Positions 1-9,592 of a DNA stretch of 64,000 nucleotides are shown here, piece after piece. Source of the DNA: Cellulophaga baltica. Its GTDB lineage: Bacteria; Bacteroidota; Bacteroidia; Flavobacteriales; Flavobacteriaceae. Below the pieces are notes generated by a model. The model was not told the origin of the DNA and made no database searches. It worked only from the letters and a program-made list of their open reading frames with translations. The stretch's first letter is position 1. Each line of letters starts with the position of its first letter. The translations under genes were made by a program, and so were the position numbers. Location: positions 52,912 to 116,911 of the forward strand of contig NZ_JAHKQN010000026.1 in NCBI RefSeq assembly GCF_018861125.1, given 5' to 3'.

Positions 1-32
1 CTGTTTGCTTTTTTATAATATGGTAATCTAGA

Positions 33-3000
33 CTATTTATTTAAAATCCATTCTTTAGCGTTTATAAAAGCTTGTAACCAAGGCGTAACTTCATCTTTTC
101 TATAAGAAGGGTAGTGTGCCCAGTTCCATGGGAAAGTAGATCTTTCAATATGTGGCATAGTTACTAAGTGTCTTCCAGTTTTATCACAAAGCATAGCGGT
201 ATTAAAATCACTTCCGTTAGGGTTTGCAGGGTAACCTTCGTAGCCGTATTTAGCAACGATATTATAGTCATTTTCAGAGAGTGGTAAATTGAATTTTCCT
301 TCACCGTGAGAAATCCAAACTCCTAGTTTTAATCCTTCTAAAGAAGAAAGCATTATAGAGTTATTTTTTTGAATTTCTACTGATGTAAAGTTACTTTCAT
401 GCTTCAATGATTCATTATGTAACATTTTGCCATGAGTATGATGTTCTGGATTAATTAAACTCAACTCCATAAACAATTGGCAACCATTACAAATACCAAC
501 AGATAGTGTATCAGGTCTTGCAAAGAAATTTTTTAAAGCAATATTCGCTTTTTCATTGTATTTAAAAGCACCAGCCCAACCTTTCGCACTTCCTAAAACA
601 TCAGAATTAGAAAAACCACCTACGGCACCAATAAACTGAATATCTTCTAAGGTTTCACGACCAGAAATTAAATCTGTCATGTGAACATCTTTTACATCAA
701 AACCAGCTAAATACATAGCATTTGCCATTTCACGCTCAGAATTACTTCCTTTTTCTCTTAAAATAGCAGCTTTAGGTCTCGTGAATGAATTAGCAGGTAA
801 CTTACCTTCATAATTTACAGGGAAAATATAATTTAATGGCTGATTTTTGTAATTATCAAAACGGTCTTTAGCTAAATTTTTTGCTGTTTGTTTGGCATCT
901 AATAAGTAAGAAGTTTTAAACCAAGTATCACGTAATGTGTTTACGTTTAGCCCCATTTCCATACTTCCGTTTTTAATTGATAATGTACTTTCATTAGCAA
1001 CTGTACCAATTTTATGGAAATCTATTTTAGCATCACTTAAAACTTTTTCAATTGAAGCATCATGTTTTGCTTGAAAAACAATACCTGCATTTTCTGAGAA
1101 CAATATTTTAATAGTGTCTTCTTCACCTAAACTAGTTAAGTTTAAGTTTGCACCTAAATCAACATCAGCAAAACACAGCTCTAGTAATGTTGTAATTAAA
1201 CCGCCAGAAGCAACATCGTGCCCGGCAACAATTTCATCATTCTTAATTAAATTTTGAATTGTATTGAACGTAATTTTTAGATTCTCAGGATTATTTACAG
1301 TTGGAGCTTCATGACCAACTTTGTTTAATATTTGAGCGAATGATGAACCACCTAATTTGTAACTATCTTGTGAAAGATTAATATAATAGATAGAACCGGC
1401 ATCTTTTTGTAAAACAGGTTCAACTACTTTAGTAATATCGTTACAATTACCTGCGGCAGAAATAATAACTGTGCCAGGTGATATAACATCACCATCTTTA
1501 TATTTTTGCTTCATTGACAGTGAATCTTTACCAGTTGGCACATTCACGCCCAATGCAATTGAAAAATCTGAAATTGCTTCAACAGCTTCATACAAACGAG
1601 CATCTTCACCTTCGTTTTTACAAGGCCACATCCAGTTTGCAGATAATGAAATAGAAGCTAAGCCATCTTTTAAGGGTGCCCAGATAATGTTGGTTAGAGC
1701 TTCAGTAATGCTATTTTTACTACCTGCTTTTGGGTCAATTAATCCAGAAATAGGAGAGTGTCCAATAGAAGTTGCAATGCCTTCTTTTCCTTTGAAATCT
1801 AAAGCCATTACACCACAATTATTTAATGGTAATTGTAAAGGCCCTGCACATTGTTGTTTCGCAACTTTACCACCAACACAACGGTCTACTTTATTTGTTA
1901 ACCAATCTTTAGATGCAACAGCCTCTAACTGTAAAACGCCATCTAAATAATCATGAAAAAACTCTAATGAATATTCTAATTCGGTATAATTTCTATCAAC
2001 AGTTTTATCTGTCATTATTGTTTTTGGTGAACTACCAAACATATCTTCAAGTGCTAAATCCATTGGTTTGTCGCCGTTGGTTTTAGACTCAAAGGTAAAA
2101 CGGTCGTCACCTGTAACATCACCAACTTCATACATTGGCGAACGTTCACGGTCTGCAATACGAGAAAGTAAATCAACATCTTCTTTACCAATTACAAGCC
2201 CCATACGCTCTTGAGATTCGTTGCCGATAATTTCTTTTGCAGATAATGTAGGGTCACCAACAGGAAGTTTGTCTAAATCTATTTTTCCACCAGTTTCTTC
2301 AACCAATTCCGATAAGCAATTTAAGTGTCCACCAGCACCATGATCATGAATAGAAACGATAGTATTTTTGTCGCTTTCTACCATACCACGGACAGCATTA
2401 GCGGCACGTTTTTGCATTTCAGGGTTAGAACGTTGAATCGCGTTTAATTCAATAGAAGAACTAAATTCACCAGTATCAGCACTTGAAACAGCTGCTCCAC
2501 CCATACCAATACGGTAATTGTCTCCACCAAGTATAACTATTTTATCTCCAGTTTCTGGTTTTGCTTTTATAGCTTGGTCAGCTTTACCATAACCAATTCC
2601 ACCAGCTTGCATAATTACTTTATCGTATGCTAATCGACGGTCATTTTCAGAATGTTCAAAAGTTAAAACAGAACCTGTAATTAAAGGTTGACCAAATTTA
2701 TTTCCAAAATCAGAAGCTCCATTTGAGGCTTTGATTAAAATATCCATAGGAGTTTGGTATAACCATTTACGTTCCGGCATACCGTTCTCCCATTTTCTAT
2801 CTTTTTCTAATCTAGAATACGAAGTCATGTAAACCGCTGTTCCTGCTAAGGGTAAAGAACCTTTACCACCAGCCAAACGATCTCTAATTTCACCACCTGC
2901 ACCTGTTGCAGCACCATTAAAAGGCTCTACTGTTGTAGGGAAATTATGTGTTTCTGCTTTTAATGAAATAACAGAATCAAAATCTTGCTCTACATAAAAA

Positions 3001-3692
3001 TCAGGCTTATCAGCACTTCTTGGTGCAAATTGAATCACTTTTGGCCCCTCAACAAAAGCTACATTATCTTTATATGCAGATACAATCCCGTTTGGGTTTT
3101 CTTGTGAGGTCTTTTTTATTAATTTAAAAAGAGAAGAAGGTTTTTCTTCACCATCAATTACAAAAGTACCATTGAATATTTTATGACGACAGTGTTCTGA
3201 ATTTACTTGGCTGAAACCAAATACTTCAGAATCGGTTAATTTACGCCCTAATTTTTTAGATAGATTATCTAAGTACGCAACCTCTTCATCGCTTAAAGCT
3301 AAGCCTTCTTTTTGATTGTAGGTAGCTATATCGTCAATCTCAAGAATAGCTTCAGGAGTAATTTCAATAGTAAATATATCTTGATCTAAGCCATTGTATT
3401 TTTGAAATAGCATTGGATCAAAATCTTTTGCTGTTTCTGTTGAAGTGATAAACTCTTCGATTCTAATAATACCTTCAATACCCATATTCTGAGTAATTTC
3501 GGTAGCATTGGTACTCCAAGGCGTAATCATTGCGGCTCTAGGGCCAACAAAAAAGGCGTCAAGAGACGCCGTATTTATTTTAGATTGGTTGCCAAACAAC
3601 CATGATAATTTTGAAATGTTATCTTCTGAAAGTTCATTTTTAGTTTGAACTGCAAAAACCTTACTGGTTATATCCCCGAAAAAGTGAATCAT
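33..3692 (-). CDS. purL: Phosphoribosylformylglycinamidine synthase (single-chain PurL)
   Basis: Catalyses the ATP- and glutamine-dependent conversion of FGAR to FGAM, the fourth step of purine synthesis, in the cytoplasm. The 1219-residue chain is the large single-polypeptide form (E. coli about 1295), not the split PurL/PurQ/PurS type. The AIRS-type synthetase core shows SEHCRHK (near residue 165) and AETHNFPTTVEPFNGAATG (near 248). The C-terminal class I glutamine amidotransferase begins near residue 975 with the nucleophile in GICNGCQLF and the His/Glu pair in HIERSTFPWNW (H1181, E1183). All key residues are present. It is alone on its strand, followed by the window edge. Its ATG lies about 26 bp below a TAAATTTG -7 element. 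No purine riboswitch was seen in the short leader. Identification is very secure. Confidence 0.97.
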   Translation of the reverse strand: MIHFFGDITSKVFAVQTKNELSEDNISKLSWLFGNQSKINTASLDAFFVGPRAAMITPWSTNATEITQNMGIEGIIRIEEFITSTETAKDFDPMLFQKYNGLDQDIFTIEITPEAILEIDDIATYNQKEGLALSDEEVAYLDNLSKKLGRKLTDSEVFGFSQVNSEHCRHKIFNGTFVIDGEEKPSSLFKLIKKTSQENPNGIVSAYKDNVAFVEGPKVIQFAPRSADKPDFYVEQDFDSVISLKAETHNFPTTVEPFNGAATGAGGEIRDRLAGGKGSLPLAGTAVYMTSYSRLEKDRKWENGMPERKWLYQTPMDILIKASNGASDFGNKFGQPLITGSVLTFEHSENDRRLAYDKVIMQAGGIGYGKADQAIKAKPETGDKIVILGGDNYRIGMGGAAVSSADTGEFSSSIELNAIQRSNPEMQKRAANAVRGMVESDKNTIVSIHDHGAGGHLNCLSELVEETGGKIDLDKLPVGDPTLSAKEIIGNESQERMGLVIGKEDVDLLSRIADRERSPMYEVGDVTGDDRFTFESKTNGDKPMDLALEDMFGSSPKTIMTDKTVDRNYTELEYSLEFFHDYLDGVLQLEAVASKDWLTNKVDRCVGGKVAKQQCAGPLQLPLNNCGVMALDFKGKEGIATSIGHSPISGLIDPKAGSKNSITEALTNIIWAPLKDGLASISLSANWMWPCKNEGEDARLYEAVEAISDFSIALGVNVPTGKDSLSMKQKYKDGDVISPGTVIISAAGNCNDITKVVEPVLQKDAGSIYYINLSQDSYKLGGSSFAQILNKVGHEAPTVNNPENLKITFNTIQNLIKNDEIVAGHDVASGGLITTLLELCFADVDLGANLNLTSLGEEDTIKILFSENAGIVFQAKHDASIEKVLSDAKIDFHKIGTVANESTLSIKNGSMEMGLNVNTLRDTWFKTSYLLDAKQTAKNLAKDRFDNYKNQPLNYIFPVNYEGKLPANSFTRPKAAILREKGSNSEREMANAMYLAGFDVKDVHMTDLISGRETLEDIQFIGAVGGFSNSDVLGSAKGWAGAFKYNEKANIALKNFFARPDTLSVGICNGCQLFMELSLINPEHHTHGKMLHNESLKHESNFTSVEIQKNNSIMLSSLEGLKLGVWISHGEGKFNLPLSENDYNIVAKYGYEGYPANPNGSDFNTAMLCDKTGRHLVTMPHIERSTFPWNWAHYPSYRKDEVTPWLQAFINAKEWILNK

Positions 3693-3724
3693 GAGCGGTA
3701 TAAATTGTTCGTTTTTAGAAAGAA

Positions 3725-3732
3725 CAAATTTA
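3725..3732 (-). promoter_or_regulatory. -7 promoter element for purL, within an inverted repeat
   Basis: On the minus strand TAAATTTG matches the Bacteroidota -7 consensus TAnnTTTG. No clear -33 TTG lies 19-21 bp upstream. The element overlaps an inverted repeat TTGTTC/GAACAA (3705-3710 and 3722-3727), which could be an operator or a leader hairpin. Position relative to the purL start fits a short leader. Confidence 0.45.
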
Positions 3733-3802
3733 CATCTTTTTCGCCTATCTTTTTCTTAGAATAGTTAACAGTTTTAATTCAAATTGTTGATTACTTTTTA
3801 TT

Positions 3803-5035
3803 TTAAGCTTCTTTTTTGGCAGGAGCTACTTTCTCTAGCAATGCCATGTAAAAACCATCATAACCACTTTCAGCTGCAGAAACCTTATTTTCTTTAATTA
3901 ACCTGAAGTCTTTACCCTCTTCAGAAGCTAAAAATGATTTTACTTGGTCGTTATTTTCTTGTGGTAAAATAGAACAAGTGGCATATACCATTTTTCCATT
4001 TGGTTTTAACATTCTACTATAACTACGAAGAATTTCTTGCTGTGTTGTTTTTATTTTTTCTAAAAACTCAGGTTGTAATTTCCACTTGGCATCAGGGTTT
4101 CTCCGTAAAACACCTAAACCTGTACAAGGCGCATCAATTAAAATACGATCAGCTTTACCGGCTAATTTTTTGATCACTTTAGTAGAATCAATAACTCTTG
4201 GCTCAATATTAAAAGCTCCATTACGCTTAGCTCTACGTTTAAGTTCTTTTAATTTGTTTTCGTAAATATCCATGGCAATTAATTGCCCTTTGTTTTCCAT
4301 TAAAGCAGCAATGTGTAATGTTTTACCACCGGCACCTGCACAAGTATCAACAATACGTTGACCTGGTTTAATATCTAAAAACTCAGCTACTAATTGTGAT
4401 GATGCATCTTGAACTTCAAAATGCCCTTTTTGAAAAGCATCTGTTCTAAAAACATTACCACGTTCAGCTAACTTTAAAGCATCTGTATATCCTTTTATAG
4501 GTTCACAATCAATACCATTTTCTAATAAATTTTTACGCAGAGCATCTTTTGTAGTTTTTAAAGTATTTACCCTTAAAATTACATCAGCTTGTTGGTTTAA
4601 AGCATTAATCTCTTTTGTCCAACGCTTTTCTCCTAATGATTTTACTCCAATTTCATCAATCCAATCAGGTATTGCTTCTTTAAATTTTCTAATCTTAGAA
4701 AGTTCATCAAATCTACCTTTAATCTTACGAGTTGGTACAGGTTCAATTTGTTTCCAATCTGGTAATTCAATTCCTCTTAAAACAGCCCAAACAGCAAATA
4801 ATCTAAATAAATTTGGTCTGCTAAAAGGAGCTTTTACTTCAGCAATTTCAGTATATAATCTTTTATAACGTACAATTTCATAAGTTGTTTCTGCAATAAA
4901 ACCTCTGTCTCTTGCACCCCAACGTTTATCGAACTTTAATACTTTTTGAACTACTTTGTCCGCGTATTCTTCTTCATTAAATATTAGATTCAAGGCATCA
5001 ACAACTGCAAACACCAAATTTCTATGTAGTTTCAT
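3803..5035 (-). CDS. RsmB/Sun-type rRNA (cytosine-C5) methyltransferase
   Basis: Predicted SAM-dependent m5C methyltransferase of the RsmB/NOP2/Sun family, acting on 16S rRNA in the cytoplasm. The N-terminal ~150 residues are helical and resemble the NusB-like RNA-binding region of RsmB. The Rossmann SAM site is VDTCAGAGGKTLHIA (near 230). Both family cysteines are present: DAPCTGLGVLRRNPDAKW (near 300) and the catalytic MVYATCSILPQENND (near 352). At 410 residues it is close to E. coli RsmB (429). It sits 110 bp upstream of purL on the same strand and is probably an independent unit. The exact target nucleotide cannot be read from sequence, so I leave the symbol empty. Confidence 0.9.
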   Translation of the reverse strand: MKLHRNLVFAVVDALNLIFNEEEYADKVVQKVLKFDKRWGARDRGFIAETTYEIVRYKRLYTEIAEVKAPFSRPNLFRLFAVWAVLRGIELPDWKQIEPVPTRKIKGRFDELSKIRKFKEAIPDWIDEIGVKSLGEKRWTKEINALNQQADVILRVNTLKTTKDALRKNLLENGIDCEPIKGYTDALKLAERGNVFRTDAFQKGHFEVQDASSQLVAEFLDIKPGQRIVDTCAGAGGKTLHIAALMENKGQLIAMDIYENKLKELKRRAKRNGAFNIEPRVIDSTKVIKKLAGKADRILIDAPCTGLGVLRRNPDAKWKLQPEFLEKIKTTQQEILRSYSRMLKPNGKMVYATCSILPQENNDQVKSFLASEEGKDFRLIKENKVSAAESGYDGFYMALLEKVAPAKKEA

Positions 5036-5109
5036 AATTCTAAAATATAAGGGTGCAAAGGTATTGTATTAGAACTTATTCCTTATATTTTTGATTGAAA
5101 TTTATCGTT

Positions 5110-6138
5110 ATGAAGTATTTATTTGTTTTTAGCTTTTTATTATTGCTTTTTTCTTGTGAAACAAAAGAAGAAAAAATCCCATTTTCAACTGTTGAAATTG
5201 AAACTATTTATGAAGATAGTCTAAGTGTAAGAGCTATTGAATTGATAGGTACTAATTTATCATTTGCAGCAAATGATGGTTTTATTGGTAATATTGATTT
5301 GAATACCAATAAAGTATATGCAACAAACCAAAAATACGACTCTATTTTTCCTGAGTTTAGAACTATTGCGCATACTACTGAAGATGTTTTTGTGCTTTCA
5401 GCAGGTAGTCCAGCATTATTATATAAAACAGGTGATAATGGAAAATTTGAATTGGTTTACAAAGAAGAAGGTGATGAGGTTTTCTATGATGCGATGACTT
5501 TTTATAATGATACAGAAGGAATAGCTATCGGCGATAGTATGAACGGTTGTATGTCAATTTTGATTACTAGAGATGGCGGGAATACATGGAACAAACAAGA
5601 TTGTAGTAGCTTGCCAGAAGCAATTGATGGGGAAGGAGCATTTGCAGCAAGTAACACTAATATAAAAATAGTTGGTGATAAAACCTGGGTTGCTACGACT
5701 AACGGAACTATTCTTTATTCAAGTGATAAGGGAAAATCTTGGGAAGCGATTATGACTAATTTTATAAGTAAAAAAGCTACACAAGGTATTTATTCTATTG
5801 ATTTTTATGATGAAAATTTAGGTTTTGCTATTGGTGGTGATTTCACTCAACCTGATGCTACAAAAGCTAATAAAGCAATTACTACTGATGCAGGTAAAAC
5901 ATGGCAATTAGTTGCAGACCAAAGTGAACCGGGTTATAAAAGTTGTGTGCAATTTGTACCAAACGATAGAGGTTTAGGTTTGGTAGCTGTAGGTTTTACA
6001 GGTATTAGTTATAGCACAGATATGGGAACAACTTGGAAACAATTATCTGATGAAGGTTTTTATACCTTACGATTCAAAAATGATTCAGTAGCGTACGCTG
6101 CTGGTAAAGGAGGGGTTTCAAAACTGACTTTTAGATAA
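5110..6138 (+). CDS. Lipoprotein with BNR/Ycf48-like beta-propeller
   Basis: Predicted outer-membrane or periplasmic lipoprotein of 342 residues. The N-terminus is a lipoprotein signal (KYLFVFSFLLLLFSC, lipobox LLFSC). The rest carries repeated BNR-like Asp-box motifs: TRDGGNTWNKQ, SSDKGKSWEAI, TTDAGKTWQLV and STDMGTTWKQL. These mark a sialidase/Ycf48/VPS10-type propeller. Bacteroidota genomes often label such proteins 'oxidoreductase' or 'photosystem stability factor', and nothing here supports catalysis. I chose the ATG at 5110 because it directly precedes the signal peptide; an upstream in-frame TTG at 5095 would add five residues that spoil it. It runs divergently from the methyltransferase and ends in a shared terminator facing the TonB receptor gene. 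Substrate or partner unknown. Confidence 0.8.
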   Translation: MKYLFVFSFLLLLFSCETKEEKIPFSTVEIETIYEDSLSVRAIELIGTNLSFAANDGFIGNIDLNTNKVYATNQKYDSIFPEFRTIAHTTEDVFVLSAGSPALLYKTGDNGKFELVYKEEGDEVFYDAMTFYNDTEGIAIGDSMNGCMSILITRDGGNTWNKQDCSSLPEAIDGEGAFAASNTNIKIVGDKTWVATTNGTILYSSDKGKSWEAIMTNFISKKATQGIYSIDFYDENLGFAIGGDFTQPDATKANKAITTDAGKTWQLVADQSEPGYKSCVQFVPNDRGLGLVAVGFTGISYSTDMGTTWKQLSDEGFYTLRFKNDSVAYAAGKGGVSKLTFR

Positions 6139-6149
6139 AAAATTAGATA

Positions 6150-6187
6150 AAAAAAAGCCACTTTAATTACTAAAGCGGCTTTTTGTT
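6150..6187. terminator. Bidirectional intrinsic terminator
   Basis: The stem AGCCaCTTT / AAAGcGGCT (6156-6180, loop AATTACT) is flanked by an A-run on the left and a T-run on the right. It can end both the plus-strand lipoprotein gene and the convergent TonB receptor gene. Confidence 0.88.
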
Positions 6188-6203
6188 TAAATGTTTTGTG
6201 AAC

Positions 6204-8852
6204 TTAAAAAGTATATCTAGCGGTAAGCTGATAGTTTCTTGTTTCACCAGGTAATGCACCAGCAAACATTGCTTTTACATAATACCTTGTATTGAAAAGG
6301 TTGTCAATATTCAATCTTAAATCCCAGTTTTTTCCAATTCCATAACCTAATGCAGTATCAAAAAGCACGTAACTATCTACATGAGCACCAGTTAAGCTGT
6401 AACCATCAATAGTTCTTTCGCTTTCATAACTAACACCAAAGTTAAAGCTTAAAGGGTTTTTAGCTTTACCTAATAAGTGCTTGTACTGACTCCAGAAACG
6501 TGCGTAAGTTTTTGGCACACCTTTCGTTTGTTCTGTAGTAACCTCTTCACCTTCTAAAGTTTTTGGATCTTGAAAAGTTGCATTCGCATTAAATGACAAG
6601 AAATTAGTTAGTGAATAGTTTACATCTAATTCAATACCCTTTGTTCTATTTTCTTGATCGTAGAAATATTGAACAACATCTACATTATAACTACTAGAGT
6701 CTGGGTCATCATCATAATCATCATTTGTATATTGTAAGTTTGTTGTTGCAGTTTGGAAAAATACAAGAGAAGCTAATAAATTATTATCAGTGCTTTTGTA
6801 ACGTAAGCCAAAATCAATAGATTCCGATTCAGAATCTGGTCTATCGTCTCCATCTAAAGAAGAGGTAACGCTGTAAACTGTTCTACCAACAGAGTAATTT
6901 CCGTAGACAGATAACTGATCCATTGCTCTGTAATTTAAACCTAAGTTATATGCAAAACCAGAATCATCAAAATCAATCAATTGACCGTCGTCATATAAAT
7001 TCTGGTAACTTTGTTTTGTGCCTAAATATGCACCGCCAATACGTGCTGTGAATTTATTATAGTAAACAACTTCTTGAAAACCAACTCCGTAACCTTGTAC
7101 CGTTTTTTCGTATTGAGATCTTAATATTGGATCATAGTCCCAAATATCACCAGTTCCCCAATTAGGATTTCTAATATCTAAAATATATGGTACAGGAGTA
7201 GTAGCTCTACTATCATCAGCATCCCAAGTGGAGTGTTGACTGTAATCAATATTTCTGTTTTCGTAATTGATACTTAATAAGTGTTCACCGCGAACTGCAT
7301 TGTCAGCTCCCCAAGTTTTCTGAAAGTCACCAAAATATTGGAACATTTTTTCTTGAGCATCAACAATTCTATATTCTTGTCTTCTTGCAGCGTAAGGGTA
7401 TATTACATCATCAATAATTAATGGAGAACGAGCACCATCGTGTATAATACCACTATTTTGATAGTATGAATAGTTTAAAGCACCAGTTTGTCTAACATAA
7501 TCAGAGTTATATTTTCTGTATAAAAACTGATTTGTAATTGTAAATGTTTCTGATGGTTGCCAATCATGACGAAGTTTTATTCTAAACTCAGCACCTTGGT
7601 TTGGCGTAGCCAAAGGAGAAACTAATGTAGCGCCACCAATATCAAAAGGCTCGTAACCATCAGTATTTAATAATGAATTTGCTAATTCTTGTCTCTGTTC
7701 ATCAGTTAATTGCTCACCAATAAAGTCGCCATTACTATCTACAGCGGTGTCATTCACTAAATTTTCCCAATCATAACCACCATCATTAGGGTCACCTAAT
7801 AAATCAGTTGTTATTAATCGTACCGGATTACCAGTTGCATCAATTTGAATAGCATCTTCAATATAAGCACTTGATAAAGTAAATTGATGTTTGTCTGTTT
7901 TGTAACTTAAAGCTCCGTACGTTTCATATCTTTCAGTAGATACATCTCTGTAGCCATTTTCACGTTCACTTGCACTTACAAAACGGTAGCTTATTTTATC
8001 AGATAACGGACCTGTTAAATCTACCATCGCTCTGTAGTGATCCCATTGGCCAATTCTTGTTTCAATTACATATTGTTCAAAATCTAAAGGCTTCTTCTCA
8101 ATTAAATTAATTACACCGCCAGCGGCACCCATGCCGTATAAACCAGCAGAAGGGCCCTTTAAAACTTCAATTTTTTCAATATTTGTTTGTGAACGAACAG
8201 GGTTAAATGTGTTTCCTAAACTACCACCACCATACATACCATCGTAAGCGTAGTTAGCACTCAAACCTCTAATAATTAAATTATCACCAATACCATAGTT
8301 ATTACCGGCTTGTGTAACACCACTTATGTTTCTAATACTCTCTTGAATTGTACTATTAGCTTGTTGCTCTAATAAAGCTCCACTAACCACAACAATAGGA
8401 GCAGGAGTATTCATTAAGCTGATGTTTGATTTTGTTGCTGTTTTAGATTCTAAAATAATATGCTCTTTATTGACACTACCTTCAACAATAACTTCATTTA
8501 ATACTTCTGAACTTTCAATAAGTTTTAGCTCTATTGTTAGCGCGTTATCAGCTTCTAAAGTTATGTTCTGTTCTGCTTTTTTGTGTGTTAATGATGAGGT
8601 TACTAATGTATAAGAACCAACAGGCACATATAAACTAAACTCTCCTTTTCTATTAGTTGAGGTACCGTACGAGGTATTTTTTAGCATAATAGAGATATTA
8701 GCTAATGGTATTCCGTCTTCGTTAGTTACAGTACCAATAATTTCATTTTTTTTAACTGAATTTTGTGCTTTTATTACATGAACTTGTGTCAGCAATAAAA
8801 TAAAACAGACCAGTTTTGCAAAGTTTAAAAACTTCATTTTTTGTAATTTCAT
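6204..8852 (-). CDS. TonB-dependent siderophore-type receptor with CarboxypepD_reg domain
   Basis: Outer-membrane receptor of 882 residues, probably importing an Fe(III)-siderophore with TonB energy. Order: signal peptide (to about residue 29, VIKAQ), an immunoglobulin-like carboxypeptidase-D regulatory domain (about 35-115, GTVTNEDGIPLANIS), a plug (about 150-260, with PIVVVSGALLEQQANST and NLIIRGLSANY), and a 22-strand barrel ending in the usual terminal Phe (NYQLTARYTF). Plug sequences such as ESIRNISGV and LKGPSAGLYGMGAAGGVIN are typical of FhuA/FecA-like siderophore receptors. No SusD partner follows, so a glycan role is unlikely. It is monocistronic, between a terminator and a -7 element at 8946-8953. 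The substrate cannot be deduced. No Fur box was recognised by eye. Confidence 0.88.
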   Translation of the reverse strand: MKLQKMKFLNFAKLVCFILLLTQVHVIKAQNSVKKNEIIGTVTNEDGIPLANISIMLKNTSYGTSTNRKGEFSLYVPVGSYTLVTSSLTHKKAEQNITLEADNALTIELKLIESSEVLNEVIVEGSVNKEHIILESKTATKSNISLMNTPAPIVVVSGALLEQQANSTIQESIRNISGVTQAGNNYGIGDNLIIRGLSANYAYDGMYGGGSLGNTFNPVRSQTNIEKIEVLKGPSAGLYGMGAAGGVINLIEKKPLDFEQYVIETRIGQWDHYRAMVDLTGPLSDKISYRFVSASERENGYRDVSTERYETYGALSYKTDKHQFTLSSAYIEDAIQIDATGNPVRLITTDLLGDPNDGGYDWENLVNDTAVDSNGDFIGEQLTDEQRQELANSLLNTDGYEPFDIGGATLVSPLATPNQGAEFRIKLRHDWQPSETFTITNQFLYRKYNSDYVRQTGALNYSYYQNSGIIHDGARSPLIIDDVIYPYAARRQEYRIVDAQEKMFQYFGDFQKTWGADNAVRGEHLLSINYENRNIDYSQHSTWDADDSRATTPVPYILDIRNPNWGTGDIWDYDPILRSQYEKTVQGYGVGFQEVVYYNKFTARIGGAYLGTKQSYQNLYDDGQLIDFDDSGFAYNLGLNYRAMDQLSVYGNYSVGRTVYSVTSSLDGDDRPDSESESIDFGLRYKSTDNNLLASLVFFQTATTNLQYTNDDYDDDPDSSSYNVDVVQYFYDQENRTKGIELDVNYSLTNFLSFNANATFQDPKTLEGEEVTTEQTKGVPKTYARFWSQYKHLLGKAKNPLSFNFGVSYESERTIDGYSLTGAHVDSYVLFDTALGYGIGKNWDLRLNIDNLFNTRYYVKAMFAGALPGETRNYQLTARYTF

Positions 8853-8945
8853 AATGCATTCTCGTTTTAGGCTTTCTTATAAAAACTGTTTCAAATAGTA
8901 AATTTTAATGTTGTCTTTTTTGTATTAAAATTTTGAAAACGGGGA

Positions 8946-8953
8946 CAAAAGTA
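8946..8953 (-). promoter_or_regulatory. -7 promoter element for the siderophore receptor gene
   Basis: Minus-strand TACTTTTG fits TAnnTTTG and lies 94 bp upstream of the receptor ATG. A matching -33 TTG is not evident. The rest of the 293-bp gap 8853-9145 is AT-rich with only the downstream terminator recognised. Confidence 0.35.
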
Positions 8954-9090
8954 TTACTTTATATTTATTTAGATTGATTAAAAATAATTTATTTTTCAAA
9001 AATAAATTGTGAATTTTTTAAGAATACTAATTGCTGTTTTAGGAAGTGCTTAAAACGAGTATGTTATATTTTTTCAATTAAAAATAAGGC

Positions 9091-9123
9091 AAAAAAAATC
9101 CGTTATAAATTGCTTTATAACGG
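9091..9123 (-). terminator. Intrinsic terminator of the first ECF sigma operon
   Basis: A perfect 10-bp stem CCGTTATAAA / TTTATAACGG with a TTGC loop (9100-9123) is followed on the minus strand by eight T residues. It lies 23 bp beyond the last gene of the operon. Confidence 0.9.
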
Positions 9124-9145
9124 AGCTAAAATTTAGTTTTTAATA

Positions 9146-9592
9146 CTATTTTTTATTTTTGTCTCTGTATTGTTTTATAAGTTGGCGTTTAAAATCGTCT
9201 TCAGTACGAAGTAAAAGCAATGTTTTTTTAGCAGAGATAATAGTCTTCATTTTTTTTGTGTAAGACTCCTCTAAATCATTCTTTTCAGCTTGGTACTTCG
9301 TATACTTTTCAAGTAATTTAGTAGCATCACTATCCGAAAGGTTATCAGAATTTTTTATTTGAGAATACACTTCAGAATGCCCCAGTTTACGTAGTTTGTT
9401 TTTTTTCTCTTCAAAATCGTTATAAACAGGCCAGAACTCTTGAGCTTCTTTAGAGCTGAAATCAAGGTGTTCAGTAATGTAAGCTATTTTTAAAGCTTTT
9501 ATTTTGTCTCTATCAACATCATGTTGTCCGTAGAATGTAATTGTTGCAAAAAACAAAGCAACTACAAGTACTATTTTTTTATTAGTAATCAT
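9146..9592 (-). CDS. Small secreted Spy/CpxP-like protein of an ECF sigma operon
   Basis: A 148-residue exported protein with a signal peptide (NKKIVLVVALFFATITFYGQ) followed by an all-helical, charged body (EEKKNKLRKL, KYQAEKNDLEES). Helical periplasmic proteins of this shape next to ECF sigma and anti-sigma genes are common in Flavobacteriia and are often labelled 'sensor of ECF-type sigma factor'. A link to Spy/CpxP chaperone-like proteins is by general form only. I start at the ATG at 9592, which overlaps the upstream gene's stop by 11 bp and gives a clean signal peptide. A longer frame starts at 9634 but would place 14 extra residues before it. Role: inferred modulator or effector of the envelope-stress operon. 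Confidence 0.7.
   Translation of the reverse strand: MITNKKIVLVVALFFATITFYGQHDVDRDKIKALKIAYITEHLDFSSKEAQEFWPVYNDFEEKKNKLRKLGHSEVYSQIKNSDNLSDSDATKLLEKYTKYQAEKNDLEESYTKKMKTIISAKKTLLLLRTEDDFKRQLIKQYRDKNKK

Noticed and set aside
1471-1950. 159-codon plus-strand frame within purL
   Set aside because: Antisense shadow of a clearly conserved gene, with no recognisable protein features.
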